DNA of 64,000 nucleotides, taken from Actinomadura rayongensis (lineage in GTDB: Bacteria > Actinomycetota > Actinomycetes > Streptosporangiales > Streptosporangiaceae). The notes beneath the pieces were generated by a model, which worked only from the letters and a program-made list of their open reading frames with translations, had not been told where the DNA came from and did not search any database. Below are positions 8,361 through 16,498 of this stretch, one piece after another; position 1 is the stretch's first letter, and each line of letters opens with the position of its first letter. The translations under genes and the position numbers were made by a program. The stretch covers positions 248,001-312,000 of the forward strand of contig NZ_WUTW01000004.1 in NCBI RefSeq assembly GCF_009831215.1. Direction: 5' to 3'.

Positions 8361-9605
8361 ATGCTCAGGGGACTCGCCGCCGTGGCGCTGCTCGCGGCGG
8401 GCTGCGCGCCCGGCGACGGCCGGACGCTCCTCACCGTCGACCTCTTCGGCGAGTTCGGCTACGAGCGGCTGTACCGCGAGTACGAGGCGGCGCATCCGGA
8501 GATACGCGTCCGGCAGCGTCGCATCTCGGTGCTGGACGACTACGCGCCCCGCCTGCGGCAGCGGATCGCCACCGGCCACGGCGCCGGGGACGTCGTCGCG
8601 CTCGAAGAGGGCCTGCTGCCCGCCTTCCTGCGGCGGCCCGAACGGTTCGTGGACCTGTCGGCGTACGGCGGCCGGGCGCTGGAACCGTACTTCCTGCCGT
8701 GGAAGTGGCGCATGGGCGTCGCGGCCGACGGGCGGCTCGTCGGCCTCGGCACCGACATCGGCCCGCTCGCGCTCTGCTACCGGCCGGACCTGTTCGCCCG
8801 CGCCGGGCTGCCGACCGCCCGGGACGCCGTCGCGCGGCTCTGGCCGACCTGGGACGCCTACTACCGGACGGGCCTGGCGTTCGAGCGCCGCCTGCCGGGC
8901 GTCCGGTGGCTCGACGGCCCGACCGCCGTGTTCCGCGCGGCGCTGCTCCAGGAGGCGGGGCGCGGGCCCGGTTTCACCTACTTCGACCGGAGCGGACGGC
9001 TCGTGTTCGCGTCCAACCCGGCCGTCCGGACGGCGTTCGCGACGGCCCTGCGGTTCGAGCGGGCCCGGCTGACCGCCGACCTCCAGGTGTTCACGCCGTC
9101 CTGGCAGACCGCGCTGCGCCGCGACCGGTTCGCGACCGTCCCGTGCCCGGCGTGGATGCTCGGCGGGCTCGCGGCGTTCTCCGGCGGGCGCGGCCGGTGG
9201 GACGTCGCGACCGCGCCCGGCGGGGCCGGCTCGTGGGGCGGGTCCTGGCTCGCGGTGCCCCGGCAGACCCGGCATCCGGCGCGGGCCGCCGCGCTCGCGG
9301 CGTTCCTGACGAGCCCGCACGGCCAGGTCGCGGCGTTCCGGGCGCGGAGCACGTTCCCGTCCTCGCCGCAGGCGGCCCGCGACCCGGTCGTCGCGGGCAG
9401 CGCGAACGCCTTCTTCGGCGGGGCGCCCACCGGGCGGATCTTCGGGGCCGTCGCCGCGCGGGTCCGGCCGGTGTACCTCGGGCCGCGCAACGAGGACGTC
9501 CGGGTCGCGGTGGACGACGTCCTGCTCTCGGTCGGGCAGGGCCGGCTCGCGGCGCGCGACGCCTGGCCCCGCGCCGTCCGGGCCGCCGCCAAGGCCGCGC
9601 GCTGA
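8361..9605 (+). CDS. ABC transporter sugar-binding lipoprotein
   Basis: The 414-residue precursor has a short lipoprotein signal with lipobox LLAAGC (lipidated Cys near residue 14), so the mature protein is anchored outside the membrane. The remainder fits the extracellular solute-binding family 1 fold, with the family-like opening VDLFGEFGYERLYREYEAAHPEI. It probably binds an alpha-glucoside and delivers it to the two permeases that follow. GAGAGGGG precedes the ATG at 8361. Its last base is shared with the next start codon, showing tight operon coupling. Confidence 0.88.
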   Translation: MLRGLAAVALLAAGCAPGDGRTLLTVDLFGEFGYERLYREYEAAHPEIRVRQRRISVLDDYAPRLRQRIATGHGAGDVVALEEGLLPAFLRRPERFVDLSAYGGRALEPYFLPWKWRMGVAADGRLVGLGTDIGPLALCYRPDLFARAGLPTARDAVARLWPTWDAYYRTGLAFERRLPGVRWLDGPTAVFRAALLQEAGRGPGFTYFDRSGRLVFASNPAVRTAFATALRFERARLTADLQVFTPSWQTALRRDRFATVPCPAWMLGGLAAFSGGRGRWDVATAPGGAGSWGGSWLAVPRQTRHPARAAALAAFLTSPHGQVAAFRARSTFPSSPQAARDPVVAGSANAFFGGAPTGRIFGAVAARVRPVYLGPRNEDVRVAVDDVLLSVGQGRLAARDAWPRAVRAAAKAAR

Positions 9606-10492
9606 TGCGCCGGTCCACGCCGTACCTGCTCGTCGCGCCGTTCTTCCTGCTGTTCCTGGCGTTCGGGGCGTTCCCGCTGCTGTTCACGCTGTGGATGGCG
9701 CTGCACGACTGGGAACTCGGGTCCGGGACGCGCCGGTGGGTCGGGCTCGGCAACTTCCGCTACCTCGCGACGGACGCCGACTTCTGGCACGCCGTGGTGA
9801 ACACGGCCGGGATCTTCGCGCTGTCGACCGTCCCGCAGCTGCTCGCGGCGCTCGTCCTGGCCGACCTGCTCGACCGGCGGCTGCGCGGCGCCGCCGCGCT
9901 CCGCGTCGCGCTGGCCGCGCCGCTCGTCACCGCGACGGCGGCGGTCGCGCTCGTCTTCACGCAGCTGTTCGACTCTGATCACGGGCTCGTCAACGGGCTG
10001 CTCGGCCTGGTCGGCGTCCCGCCGGTCGACTGGCAGGGCGGGCGCCTCGCGTCCTGGACGGCCCTCGCCGCGATGGTGGACTGGCGCTGGACGGGCAACA
10101 ACGCGCTGATCTACCTGGCCGCGCTCCAGGCCGTCCCGCGCGAGCTGTACGAGGCCGCCGCGCTGGACGGGGCGTCGCCCGCGCGCCGGTTCTGGACGAT
10201 CACCGTCCCGCTGCTGCGCCCGACGATCGTGTTCACGGCCGTCGTCTCGACCGTCGGGGGGCTCCAGCTGTTCACCGAGCCGACGCTGTTCGGCGCGGCG
10301 GGCGCGCACCGGATGGACGGCGGCGCGCAGCACCAGTTCCAGACCGTCACGATGTACCTGTTCGAGAGCGCGTTCGGGCAGGACCGGTACGGCTACGGCG
10401 CGGCGGTCGCGTGGGCGCTGTTCCTGCTGATCGTCACGTTCGCGCTGCTCAACGCGCTGGTCCTGCGGCGCCGGACGGGCGGCGCGCGGTGA
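9605..10492 (+). CDS. ABC sugar transporter permease, MalF type
   Basis: The 295-residue permease has six predicted membrane helices and the EAA loop (YEAAALDGASPARRFWTITVPLLRP) that contacts the ATPase. It starts at ATG 9605, overlapping the binding-protein stop by one base. The N-terminus begins almost directly with a membrane segment and lacks the long periplasmic insert of E. coli MalF, as usual in Gram-positive carbohydrate importers. It should form a heterodimer with the product of the next gene. Confidence 0.92.
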   Translation: MRRSTPYLLVAPFFLLFLAFGAFPLLFTLWMALHDWELGSGTRRWVGLGNFRYLATDADFWHAVVNTAGIFALSTVPQLLAALVLADLLDRRLRGAAALRVALAAPLVTATAAVALVFTQLFDSDHGLVNGLLGLVGVPPVDWQGGRLASWTALAAMVDWRWTGNNALIYLAALQAVPRELYEAAALDGASPARRFWTITVPLLRPTIVFTAVVSTVGGLQLFTEPTLFGAAGAHRMDGGAQHQFQTVTMYLFESAFGQDRYGYGAAVAWALFLLIVTFALLNALVLRRRTGGAR

Positions 10493-11313
10493 CGGCCCGC
10501 CGCGCCGGCCCGCTGACGCGGATCGCCCTCGCGGTAGCCCTGCTGCTGACGGCCGCGCCGGTGTACTGGATGGTCGTCGTGGCGTCCCGGACGAGCGCGG
10601 AGGCGGCCGACGTCCCGCCGCCGCTGCTGCCCGGCGGGCACTTCGCGGAGAACGTCCGGCGCCTGTTCGCCAACCCCGACGCCCACTTCGCGCGCGGCCT
10701 GCTGAACTCGGTGCTCGTGTCGGGCTGCGTGGCGCTCGGGACCGTCCTGCTTGGGTCGCTCGCCGGGTTCGCGTTCGCCAAGCTGCGCTTCCGGGGCCGC
10801 GACGCGCTGCTGCTGACGGTGCTCGCGACGATGATGGTCCCGGTCCAGACGGGCGTGGTCCCGCTCTACCTGATCATGCTGCGGCTGCACTGGCAGGACG
10901 GCCTCCAGGCGGTGACCGTGCCCTTCCTCGTCACCGGCTTCGGCGTCTTCCTGATGCGCCAGGCCGCCCGCGACGTCCCCGACGCCCTCATCGAGGCGGC
11001 CCGCGTGGACGGCTGCACGACCCTCGGCGTCTACCGCCACGTCGTCCTGCCCGTCCTGCGCCCCGCCGCGGGCGTCCTCGGCCTCCTGACCTTCGCGCAG
11101 ACCTGGAACGACTTCCTCTGGCCGCTCGTCGTCCTCAGCCCCGACGACCCGACCGTCCAGCTGTCCCTGAACAACCTGGCGACGGCTTACTACAACGACT
11201 ACGCCCTGATGTTCGCGGGCGCGTCCGTGGCCGTCCTTCCGCCCCTGGCCCTCTTCGCCGTCCTCGGCCCGCGCATCGTCCGCGCCGTCCTCTCCGGTGC
11301 CGTCAAAGGCTGA
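10489..11313 (+). CDS. ABC sugar transporter permease, MalG type
   Basis: The 274-residue permease starts at GTG 10489, overlapping the previous gene by 4 bp (GTGA). It has six predicted helices and the EAA motif IEAARVDGCTTLGVYRHVVLPVLRP. It completes the membrane part of the importer. No ATP-binding subunit follows, so the system probably borrows a shared MsiK/MalK-like ATPase encoded elsewhere, which is common for actinomycete oligosaccharide importers. Confidence 0.92.
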   Translation: MTARRAGPLTRIALAVALLLTAAPVYWMVVVASRTSAEAADVPPPLLPGGHFAENVRRLFANPDAHFARGLLNSVLVSGCVALGTVLLGSLAGFAFAKLRFRGRDALLLTVLATMMVPVQTGVVPLYLIMLRLHWQDGLQAVTVPFLVTGFGVFLMRQAARDVPDALIEAARVDGCTTLGVYRHVVLPVLRPAAGVLGLLTFAQTWNDFLWPLVVLSPDDPTVQLSLNNLATAYYNDYALMFAGASVAVLPPLALFAVLGPRIVRAVLSGAVKG

Positions 11314-11608
11314 GAGCGCGGCCGGAATGTCAAGGGGGAAGTTGTCGGTCTTTGTCGGAGAAGAGGGCGCTCCGTGACGCGATTCCGGGGCAGAATTTCC
11401 TTTTCTCATGATCATTTTTAAGACCAAAGAAGTGTTCTTGACTAACCCTTGACGTTTATCCGTGGTTGCGGACTGCGACAGCGGACATACAGAGAGTGGC
11501 CGCCCGGTCCCACCCCCGACCACGCACGACCGGACCACGACCGGAGCACGGCCCCAACGCGACCACAGGGCTCCGCCCGCCGATCCCTGCCCGGAAGGGG
11601 GCATTCGC
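11314..11608 (+). promoter_or_regulatory. upstream regulatory region of the lanthipeptide cluster
   Basis: This 295 bp non-coding region holds a conspicuous AT-rich island (about 11390-11460) unlike the surrounding 74% GC sequence. Direct repeats occur twice: TTGTCGG at 11342-11348 and 11352-11358, and the heptamers CTTGACT (11437-11443) and CTTGACG (11448-11454), whose starts are 11 bp apart. Heptamer repeats at 11-bp spacing are the usual layout of SARP activator sites, and cinnamycin-type clusters are known to be SARP-controlled. The inverted repeat AAGAA-N3-TTCTT (11427-11439) overlaps the first heptamer. The promoter assignment is inference; no -10 is convincing. Confidence 0.45.
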
Positions 11609-11980
11609 ATGAGGTCTGGACCCAAGCCGGACAGCGATCTCACGAAGCACCGCAACATCGACACCGTGCGCCAGCTCCAGCACCTCATGGTGCTGTGCGA
11701 GCTGCTGCCGCCGGGGAGCAAGCTGCACGAGGCCCTCACGATCGCGCTGTCGATCAACGAGGAGAGCCTGCCGGGCCGCATCCGCCCGGTCCGCGACCTC
11801 CACCCGCTGACCACCAAGACCTGGCTGGAGTCCCTCTGGGATCCGGACCTCATCTCCCCGGAGGAGATGGAGCTGGTCGCGTGGCAGAACAACAAGGCCA
11901 AAATGGACGCCGCCGTCGAGGAGATGCAGAAGATCGAACGGCGGCTCGGAATACGTCTGGCCACTGAGAAGATCCAGTAG
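11609..11980 (+). CDS. Cinorf7/DurN-like protein, putative lysinoalanine-forming enzyme
   Basis: The 123-residue, mostly helical, cytoplasmic protein has ATG at 11609 behind GGAAGGGGG. In the cinnamycin and duramycin clusters the gene directly upstream of the precursor encodes Cinorf7/DurN (about 120 residues), a small homodimer that links Lys19 to dehydroalanine 6 as lysinoalanine. Size, position and helical, charged composition (KLHEALTIALSINEESLPGRIRPV; EEMQKIERRLGIRL) fit that protein. I assign it mainly from context because I cannot align it here. If it is correct, it would have to act on a dehydrobutyrine at position 6, since the downstream core has Thr there. Confidence 0.68.
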   Translation: MRSGPKPDSDLTKHRNIDTVRQLQHLMVLCELLPPGSKLHEALTIALSINEESLPGRIRPVRDLHPLTTKTWLESLWDPDLISPEEMELVAWQNNKAKMDAAVEEMQKIERRLGIRLATEKIQ

Positions 11981-12019
11981 CCGGCGAACCAGGTAAAAAT
12001 TCACAAAGGAGGAAAGACC

Positions 12020-12262
12020 ATGTCCCCGAGCACCATTCTGCGGCAGGCCGCCGCGGACGCCGAGTTCCGCGCCGAACTGCTCGACAACCCCGAGGTCTTC
12101 GGCGTCGCCGCCGGCACGGTCCCCGAGTCGGTGGAGCAGCAGGACGAGGCGTCCCTCAACTACTGGACCGAGGGCGTCGCCGCCGTGGACGCCTACGCGT
12201 GCTCCAGCACGTGTACGTCCGGGCCGTTCACCTTCGCGTGCGACGGCACCACCAAGGGCTGA
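12020..12262 (+). CDS. cinnamycin-type lanthipeptide precursor (LanA)
   Basis: The 80-residue prepeptide starts at ATG 12020 behind AAAGGAGG. The leader (residues 1-60) resembles the cinnamycin leader: ILRQAAADAEFRAELLDNPEVFG, EQQDEASLNYWT, and an AYA cleavage motif. The predicted core, residues 61-80, is CSSTCTSGPFTFACDGTTKG. Aligned to cinnamycin it keeps Cys1, Cys5, Gly8, Pro9, Thr11, Cys14, Asp15, Gly16, Thr18 and Lys19. Differences are Thr for Ser at positions 4 and 6, Ser7 for Phe7, Thr17 for Asn17 and an extra Gly20. Such 19-residue peptides bind phosphatidylethanolamine. Expected bridges are 1-18, 4-14 and 5-11 thioethers and a 6-19 lysinoalanine-type bridge, the last uncertain. Confidence 0.95.
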   Translation: MSPSTILRQAAADAEFRAELLDNPEVFGVAAGTVPESVEQQDEASLNYWTEGVAAVDAYACSSTCTSGPFTFACDGTTKG

Positions 12263-12313
12263 CGTCGGGCTGACGGACCGCACCACCCCGGCCGCGTAGG
12301 CCGGGCGCCCCAT

Positions 12314-12344
12314 CCGGTGGGCCGGCCTCGCGTCGGCCCACCGG
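12314..12344 (+). terminator. intercistronic hairpin between LanA and LanM genes
   Basis: A perfect 11-bp stem (arms 12314-12324 and 12334-12344) with a 9-nt loop lies between the precursor and synthetase genes. Hairpins here usually act as partial terminators or stabilise the precursor message, so that peptide is made in excess over enzyme. That role is inferred. Confidence 0.65.
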
Positions 12345-12381
12345 CCTGTTCCCTCCCCCGTCCTTCCGAGGAGCCGCGCGC

Positions 12382-15300
12382 GTGAACCCGAGCTACCCCG
12401 CGGACATCGCCGCCCGCGCCGCCACCCTGGCCGAGCGCGCGCGGATCGTCGCCGCGTTGCCCCCGCCCGCCGCGACCGGCCCGCTGGAGCCGTTCGACGC
12501 CTGGAAGATCGACCGGCTGGCCGGACGCCTCGCGCAGCGGTTCGCGAAGGAGGGCCGCCGCCAGGGCGGTCCCGCGCGGCACACCGGCGCGTCGCTGACC
12601 GACGTCCTCACCGCCTACCGGCGGCACGAACGGGCGCTCGGCGACGCCGACGGGCCGCTCGGCCGCGCCCTGGCCGACCTGCACGGCGACTGGCTGCCGA
12701 CCTATCGGGGCGCATTGGACGCGTTCCAGCGGCCCTTCGACGCGGACGCCGACGGCGCGGCCGACGCGGCGGCGGGCTGGCGGGAGCCTGAGGTGTATTA
12801 CGGCAGGCTCGCCATCGCGTGCGAGCCGTTCCTCGTCGAGCTGGGCCGCCGCCTCACGTCCGTCCTCGACGCGGGCGGGCTCGCCATCGCGCCGCGCGTC
12901 GTCGCGGCCTTCCAGGAGCACCTGCTCGATCGGTTCGCGCTCGCGCTGGCCTGGGCCGTGGAGGCCGACGCGAAGGTCTACTGCCGCCTGCGCGACATCG
13001 ACCCCGAGACCTCGACCCGCGAGGACTACCTCGCCTACCTGGACAAGACGTTCGCCGACGCCGCGTCCTACCACCGCTTCTACCTGGAGTACCCGGTCCT
13101 CGGGCGCTGGCTCGCGCACGTCACCGACCTGCTCGCCGCGCACGGCCGCGAGCTGGCCGTGCGGCTGCGGGCGGACGCGGCGGCGATCGGGGACGCGTTC
13201 TTCGGCCGTCCGCTCGGCGCCGTCCGCGACATCGGGCTCGGCGGCTCGGACGCGCACGCGGGCGCGCGCGGCGTCGTCATGGTGGACGCCGAGCTGGACG
13301 ACGGCACCCCGGCGCCGTTCGTCTACAAGCCGCGCTGCGTGCGGGGCGAGGCCGCGCTGCAGGGCCTGCTCGCGCGGCTGCGCGCCGACGGCGTGGTGGG
13401 CTTCGCCGAGCGCGCCGTGCTGCCCCGCGACGGGTACGGGTACGAGGCGCTGATCCCGTCCGGGCGCAACCGGGTGGCGACGCGCGCCGAGGCGGCCCGC
13501 GTCTACACCGAGCTGGGCGGCTACCTGGCGATCTTCTACGTGCTCGGCGGCGGCGACCTGCACTTCGAGAACGTCCTCGTCGCGGACGGGCACGCGTTCA
13601 TCTGCGACTGCGAGACCGTGCTCGGCGCGCTCCCCAAAGGCCAGCCGCGCCCGGCCGGGACGCTGATGGACTCGGTGTTCAAGACGGGCCTGATCGAGTG
13701 GCCCGCCGCCCCCGACGCGGCCGAGACCGGGATGCGGCTCAGCGGCTACTCCGGCGGCGACGCCTACGAGATCCCGATGCCGATCCCGAAGGTCGACGAC
13801 CGGCCGCTGTCGTTCAGCGCGTCCGTCACGCACCGGACGGGCCTGCGCGTCGAGCCGGGCGCCGCGAACCGGGTGTTCGTCGGCGACGAGCTGACCCGCG
13901 CCGAGGACTTCGTGGCCGAGATCAAGGACGGGTTCGGCCGCGTCCACCGCTGGTTCCAGGAGGACCCCGAGCGCGCGGCGGCGTGCGTCACCGACCTGTT
14001 CGACGGGACGCGCGTCCGGTTCGTCAACTGGAGCACGCAGATCTACGTGCAGTTGCTGTCGGCGGCGCGGCACCCCAAGTGCCTGATGGAGCCGCTGGAG
14101 GTGGACCTGCTGTTCAACACCGTCCGGACGTTCCCCCGCAACTGGGACCAGGACGGCGTGCTCCCCGCCTACGAGCTGGAGTCGATGTGGCGGCTGGACG
14201 TCCCGCTGTTCTGGGTGGACGCCGCCGACGACCGGCTCGTCCACGACCACCGCGCGGTGATCCCCGCGACGCTGGAGGCCGGGCCGCTGGAGCACGCCGC
14301 CGCGCGGATCCGGCGGCTGACCCCGGAGAACCGCGCCCAGCAGGACCAGTACATCGCGGCCGGGCTGTCGGGCGGCGACGTCACCAGCGGCGACTTCGCC
14401 GCCACCTGCGTGGCGCAGGCGGCGGGCCTCGGCCAGCGGCTGTGCGCGATGCTCCGCGCGCCGGACGCGCCCGCCCCGTGGATCTCCTACATCATCCGGC
14501 CGGACGGCCGCGACGAGGTCGACATCGAGGGCGACCTGTACAACGGCTCGGCGGGCATCGCCCTGTTCCTGGCGTACCTGAACGACCTGGACCCGCGGCC
14601 GGAGTTCCGCACGGCGGCGCGGCGCGCGCTCGACCACGCCCTGGCCGACGGCGACCGCGACCGCATCGGCGCGTTCCCCGGCCTCGGCGGCCTGATCTAC
14701 ACGCTGCTGCACCTGCACCGGCTGTGGGGCGACCGGGCGCTGCTCGACCAGGCCGTCGCGATGGCCGAGACGCTGGACGGCCGCATCGAGCGGGACCCGC
14801 ACCTGGACGTCTTCCACGGCGTCGCCGGGCTCATCCCGATCCTGCTCGCGCTGGACGACGTCACCGGCGGCGACCGGGGCACCGCGCTGGCGCACCGCTG
14901 CGCGGCCCACCTGCTGCGGCACGCGCGCGACCGGGGCGACGGGCTGTCGTGGTCCAACAGCGATCCCCGGGTCGTCCTGGACGACCTCACGGGCCTGTCG
15001 CACGGCAGCGCCGGCATCGGCTGGGCGCTGATCCTGCTCGGCACCCGCACCGGCCGCGACGAGTACGTCGACGCGGGCCGCCGCGCGTTCGCCTACGAGA
15101 CCCGCCACTTCGACCCCGACGCGCAGGACTGGTACGACCTGCGGACCGTCCCGGGCGGCCCGACCCGGCACGGGCGCCACTACGCCAACGCCTGGTGCAA
15201 CGGCGCGTCCGGCATCGGCCTGACCCGCATCGCGAGCTGGGCGCTGCTCGGCGGCGACGACGAGCTGCTGCTCACCGAGGCCCACCAGGCGCTCACCGCG

Positions 15301-15606
15301 ACGATGCGCAACTACCCGCGCCTCGCCAACGACTCGCTCTGCCACGGCCGCACCGGCAACGCCGAGCTGTTCCTGCGGTACGCGCTGCTGCGCGACCAGC
15401 CCGCGTTCCGGCTGGAGGCCAACGTCCAGGTGCAGAGCCAGTGGCGCGACCTGGACCAGGCGCGGCCCGGTCCCGAGGCCGGGTTCTTCCCCGGGCTGAT
15501 GCTCGGCATGGCCGGGTTCGGGCTGCACTTCCTGCGGCTGGCGCGGCCCGAGCGCGTCCCGTCCGTCCTGCTCCTCGACCCGCCGCCCGCCCGAACCAAG
15601 GAGTGA
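12382..15606 (+). CDS. class II lanthipeptide synthetase LanM (CinM-like)
   Basis: The 1074-residue bifunctional enzyme starts at GTG 12382 behind GAGGAG. The N-terminal dehydratase half (DUF4135) shows the kinase-like catalytic residues FVYKPRC (Lys near 315), GDLHFENVLV (Asp, His, Asn near 392-398) and FICDCETVLG. It phosphorylates and eliminates Ser/Thr in the core. The C-terminal LanC-like cyclase half carries the zinc ligands in WCNGASGIG (near 940) and SLCHGRTGN (near 985). Length matches CinM-type enzymes. It is expected to install the three thioether rings of the adjacent precursor. The next gene starts 4 bp after its stop. Confidence 0.96.
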   Translation: MNPSYPADIAARAATLAERARIVAALPPPAATGPLEPFDAWKIDRLAGRLAQRFAKEGRRQGGPARHTGASLTDVLTAYRRHERALGDADGPLGRALADLHGDWLPTYRGALDAFQRPFDADADGAADAAAGWREPEVYYGRLAIACEPFLVELGRRLTSVLDAGGLAIAPRVVAAFQEHLLDRFALALAWAVEADAKVYCRLRDIDPETSTREDYLAYLDKTFADAASYHRFYLEYPVLGRWLAHVTDLLAAHGRELAVRLRADAAAIGDAFFGRPLGAVRDIGLGGSDAHAGARGVVMVDAELDDGTPAPFVYKPRCVRGEAALQGLLARLRADGVVGFAERAVLPRDGYGYEALIPSGRNRVATRAEAARVYTELGGYLAIFYVLGGGDLHFENVLVADGHAFICDCETVLGALPKGQPRPAGTLMDSVFKTGLIEWPAAPDAAETGMRLSGYSGGDAYEIPMPIPKVDDRPLSFSASVTHRTGLRVEPGAANRVFVGDELTRAEDFVAEIKDGFGRVHRWFQEDPERAAACVTDLFDGTRVRFVNWSTQIYVQLLSAARHPKCLMEPLEVDLLFNTVRTFPRNWDQDGVLPAYELESMWRLDVPLFWVDAADDRLVHDHRAVIPATLEAGPLEHAAARIRRLTPENRAQQDQYIAAGLSGGDVTSGDFAATCVAQAAGLGQRLCAMLRAPDAPAPWISYIIRPDGRDEVDIEGDLYNGSAGIALFLAYLNDLDPRPEFRTAARRALDHALADGDRDRIGAFPGLGGLIYTLLHLHRLWGDRALLDQAVAMAETLDGRIERDPHLDVFHGVAGLIPILLALDDVTGGDRGTALAHRCAAHLLRHARDRGDGLSWSNSDPRVVLDDLTGLSHGSAGIGWALILLGTRTGRDEYVDAGRRAFAYETRHFDPDAQDWYDLRTVPGGPTRHGRHYANAWCNGASGIGLTRIASWALLGGDDELLLTEAHQALTATMRNYPRLANDSLCHGRTGNAELFLRYALLRDQPAFRLEANVQVQSQWRDLDQARPGPEAGFFPGLMLGMAGFGLHFLRLARPERVPSVLLLDPPPARTKE

Positions 15607-15610
15607 CACC

Positions 15611-16498
15611 GTGTCCGTCGAGTCCTGTACCGAGTTCCTGCGCGTGATCGGCGACGATCCGGGCCTGCGGCGCCAGTTCCGCGCGATGACCGGGGTCGCG
15701 GAGATGATCCGGCTCGGGCGCGTCCACGGGTTCGCGTTCGACGGCGGCGACCTGGCCGCGGCGGCGGCCACCGACGCCGCCGCCCGGCTCGTCCCGCCCG
15801 CGCCGCGCCGCGCGGAGCGGCCCGTGCCCGGGTTCCACCACTACGAGTTCGCGCTGGAGGAGATCCCGGGGTTCGCGCCGGTGCTGGACGAGCTGCCGCA
15901 CCTGAAGATCCGGCCGGACACCGTCGACCTGGACGCGTTCGACCGCGACTTCCGCGCCGACGACCTGCGCTCGACGTCCGCCGCCCCGGCGAGCGCGGAG
16001 TTCGCGCGCTGGCGGACGGGCGCCGGCGCCCCGGCCGGCCCGAACGACGCCCGCCACTTCCACCTCGTCAACCTGGACGACCACGTCGACCACCCCGCCT
16101 ACGACGGCTACCTCGCCGCGAAGAACCGCACGGTGGCGGCGCTGGAGAAGGTCTTCGGCGACGAGGTCCGCTTCTCGGGCAGCATGTGGTACCCGCCGTC
16201 GTCGTACCGGCTCTGGCACACCAACGAGTCGCAGCCGGGCTGGCGCATGTACCTGATCGACTTCGACGCGCCCTTCGACGACCCGGCCGACACGTCGTTC
16301 TTCCGCTACCAGCGGCCCGGCACGTCCGAGCTGGTCACGCTGCCGGAGCGGCCCCGCCTCGCGCGGTTCTTCCGGATCGGGCAGGAGCCGGAGCGGCTGT
16401 TCTGGCACTGCATCGTCAACCCGACCCGGCGGCACCGCTGGAGCTTCGGCTTCGTCGTCCCCGACTCCTGGACCGACGCTCTGGAGGCCCGCCGGTGA
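15611..16498 (+). CDS. CinX-like Fe(II)/2-oxoglutarate aspartyl hydroxylase with Nif11-like N-terminus
   Basis: The protein is 295 residues from GTG 15611 (AAGGAG upstream). The C-terminal half matches the aspartyl/asparaginyl beta-hydroxylase fold used by CinX to make 3-hydroxy-Asp15. RLWHTNESQPGWRMYLIDF (His near 203) and FWHCIVNPTRRHRWSFGF (His near 264, Arg near 270) supply metal and 2-oxoglutarate contacts. Residues 1-50 (SCTEFLRVIGDDPGLRRQFRA then GRVHGFAFDGGDLAA) look like a Nif11 leader-type domain. That fusion could bind or mimic the leader peptide. I cannot say whether other CinX proteins have it. The stop overlaps the exporter start by 4 bp. Confidence 0.88.
   Translation: MSVESCTEFLRVIGDDPGLRRQFRAMTGVAEMIRLGRVHGFAFDGGDLAAAAATDAAARLVPPAPRRAERPVPGFHHYEFALEEIPGFAPVLDELPHLKIRPDTVDLDAFDRDFRADDLRSTSAAPASAEFARWRTGAGAPAGPNDARHFHLVNLDDHVDHPAYDGYLAAKNRTVAALEKVFGDEVRFSGSMWYPPSSYRLWHTNESQPGWRMYLIDFDAPFDDPADTSFFRYQRPGTSELVTLPERPRLARFFRIGQEPERLFWHCIVNPTRRHRWSFGFVVPDSWTDALEARR

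Noticed and set aside
9091..10333. Minus-strand frames across the sugar transporter genes
   Set aside because: They are shadows of the permease and binding-protein genes and have no family features or ribosome binding sites.
12193..15771. A minus-strand frame of nearly 1200 codons opposite the LanM gene
   Set aside because: Its composition is repetitive Arg/Val/Gly/Gln typical of an antisense frame; the LanM catalytic and zinc motifs are on the plus strand.
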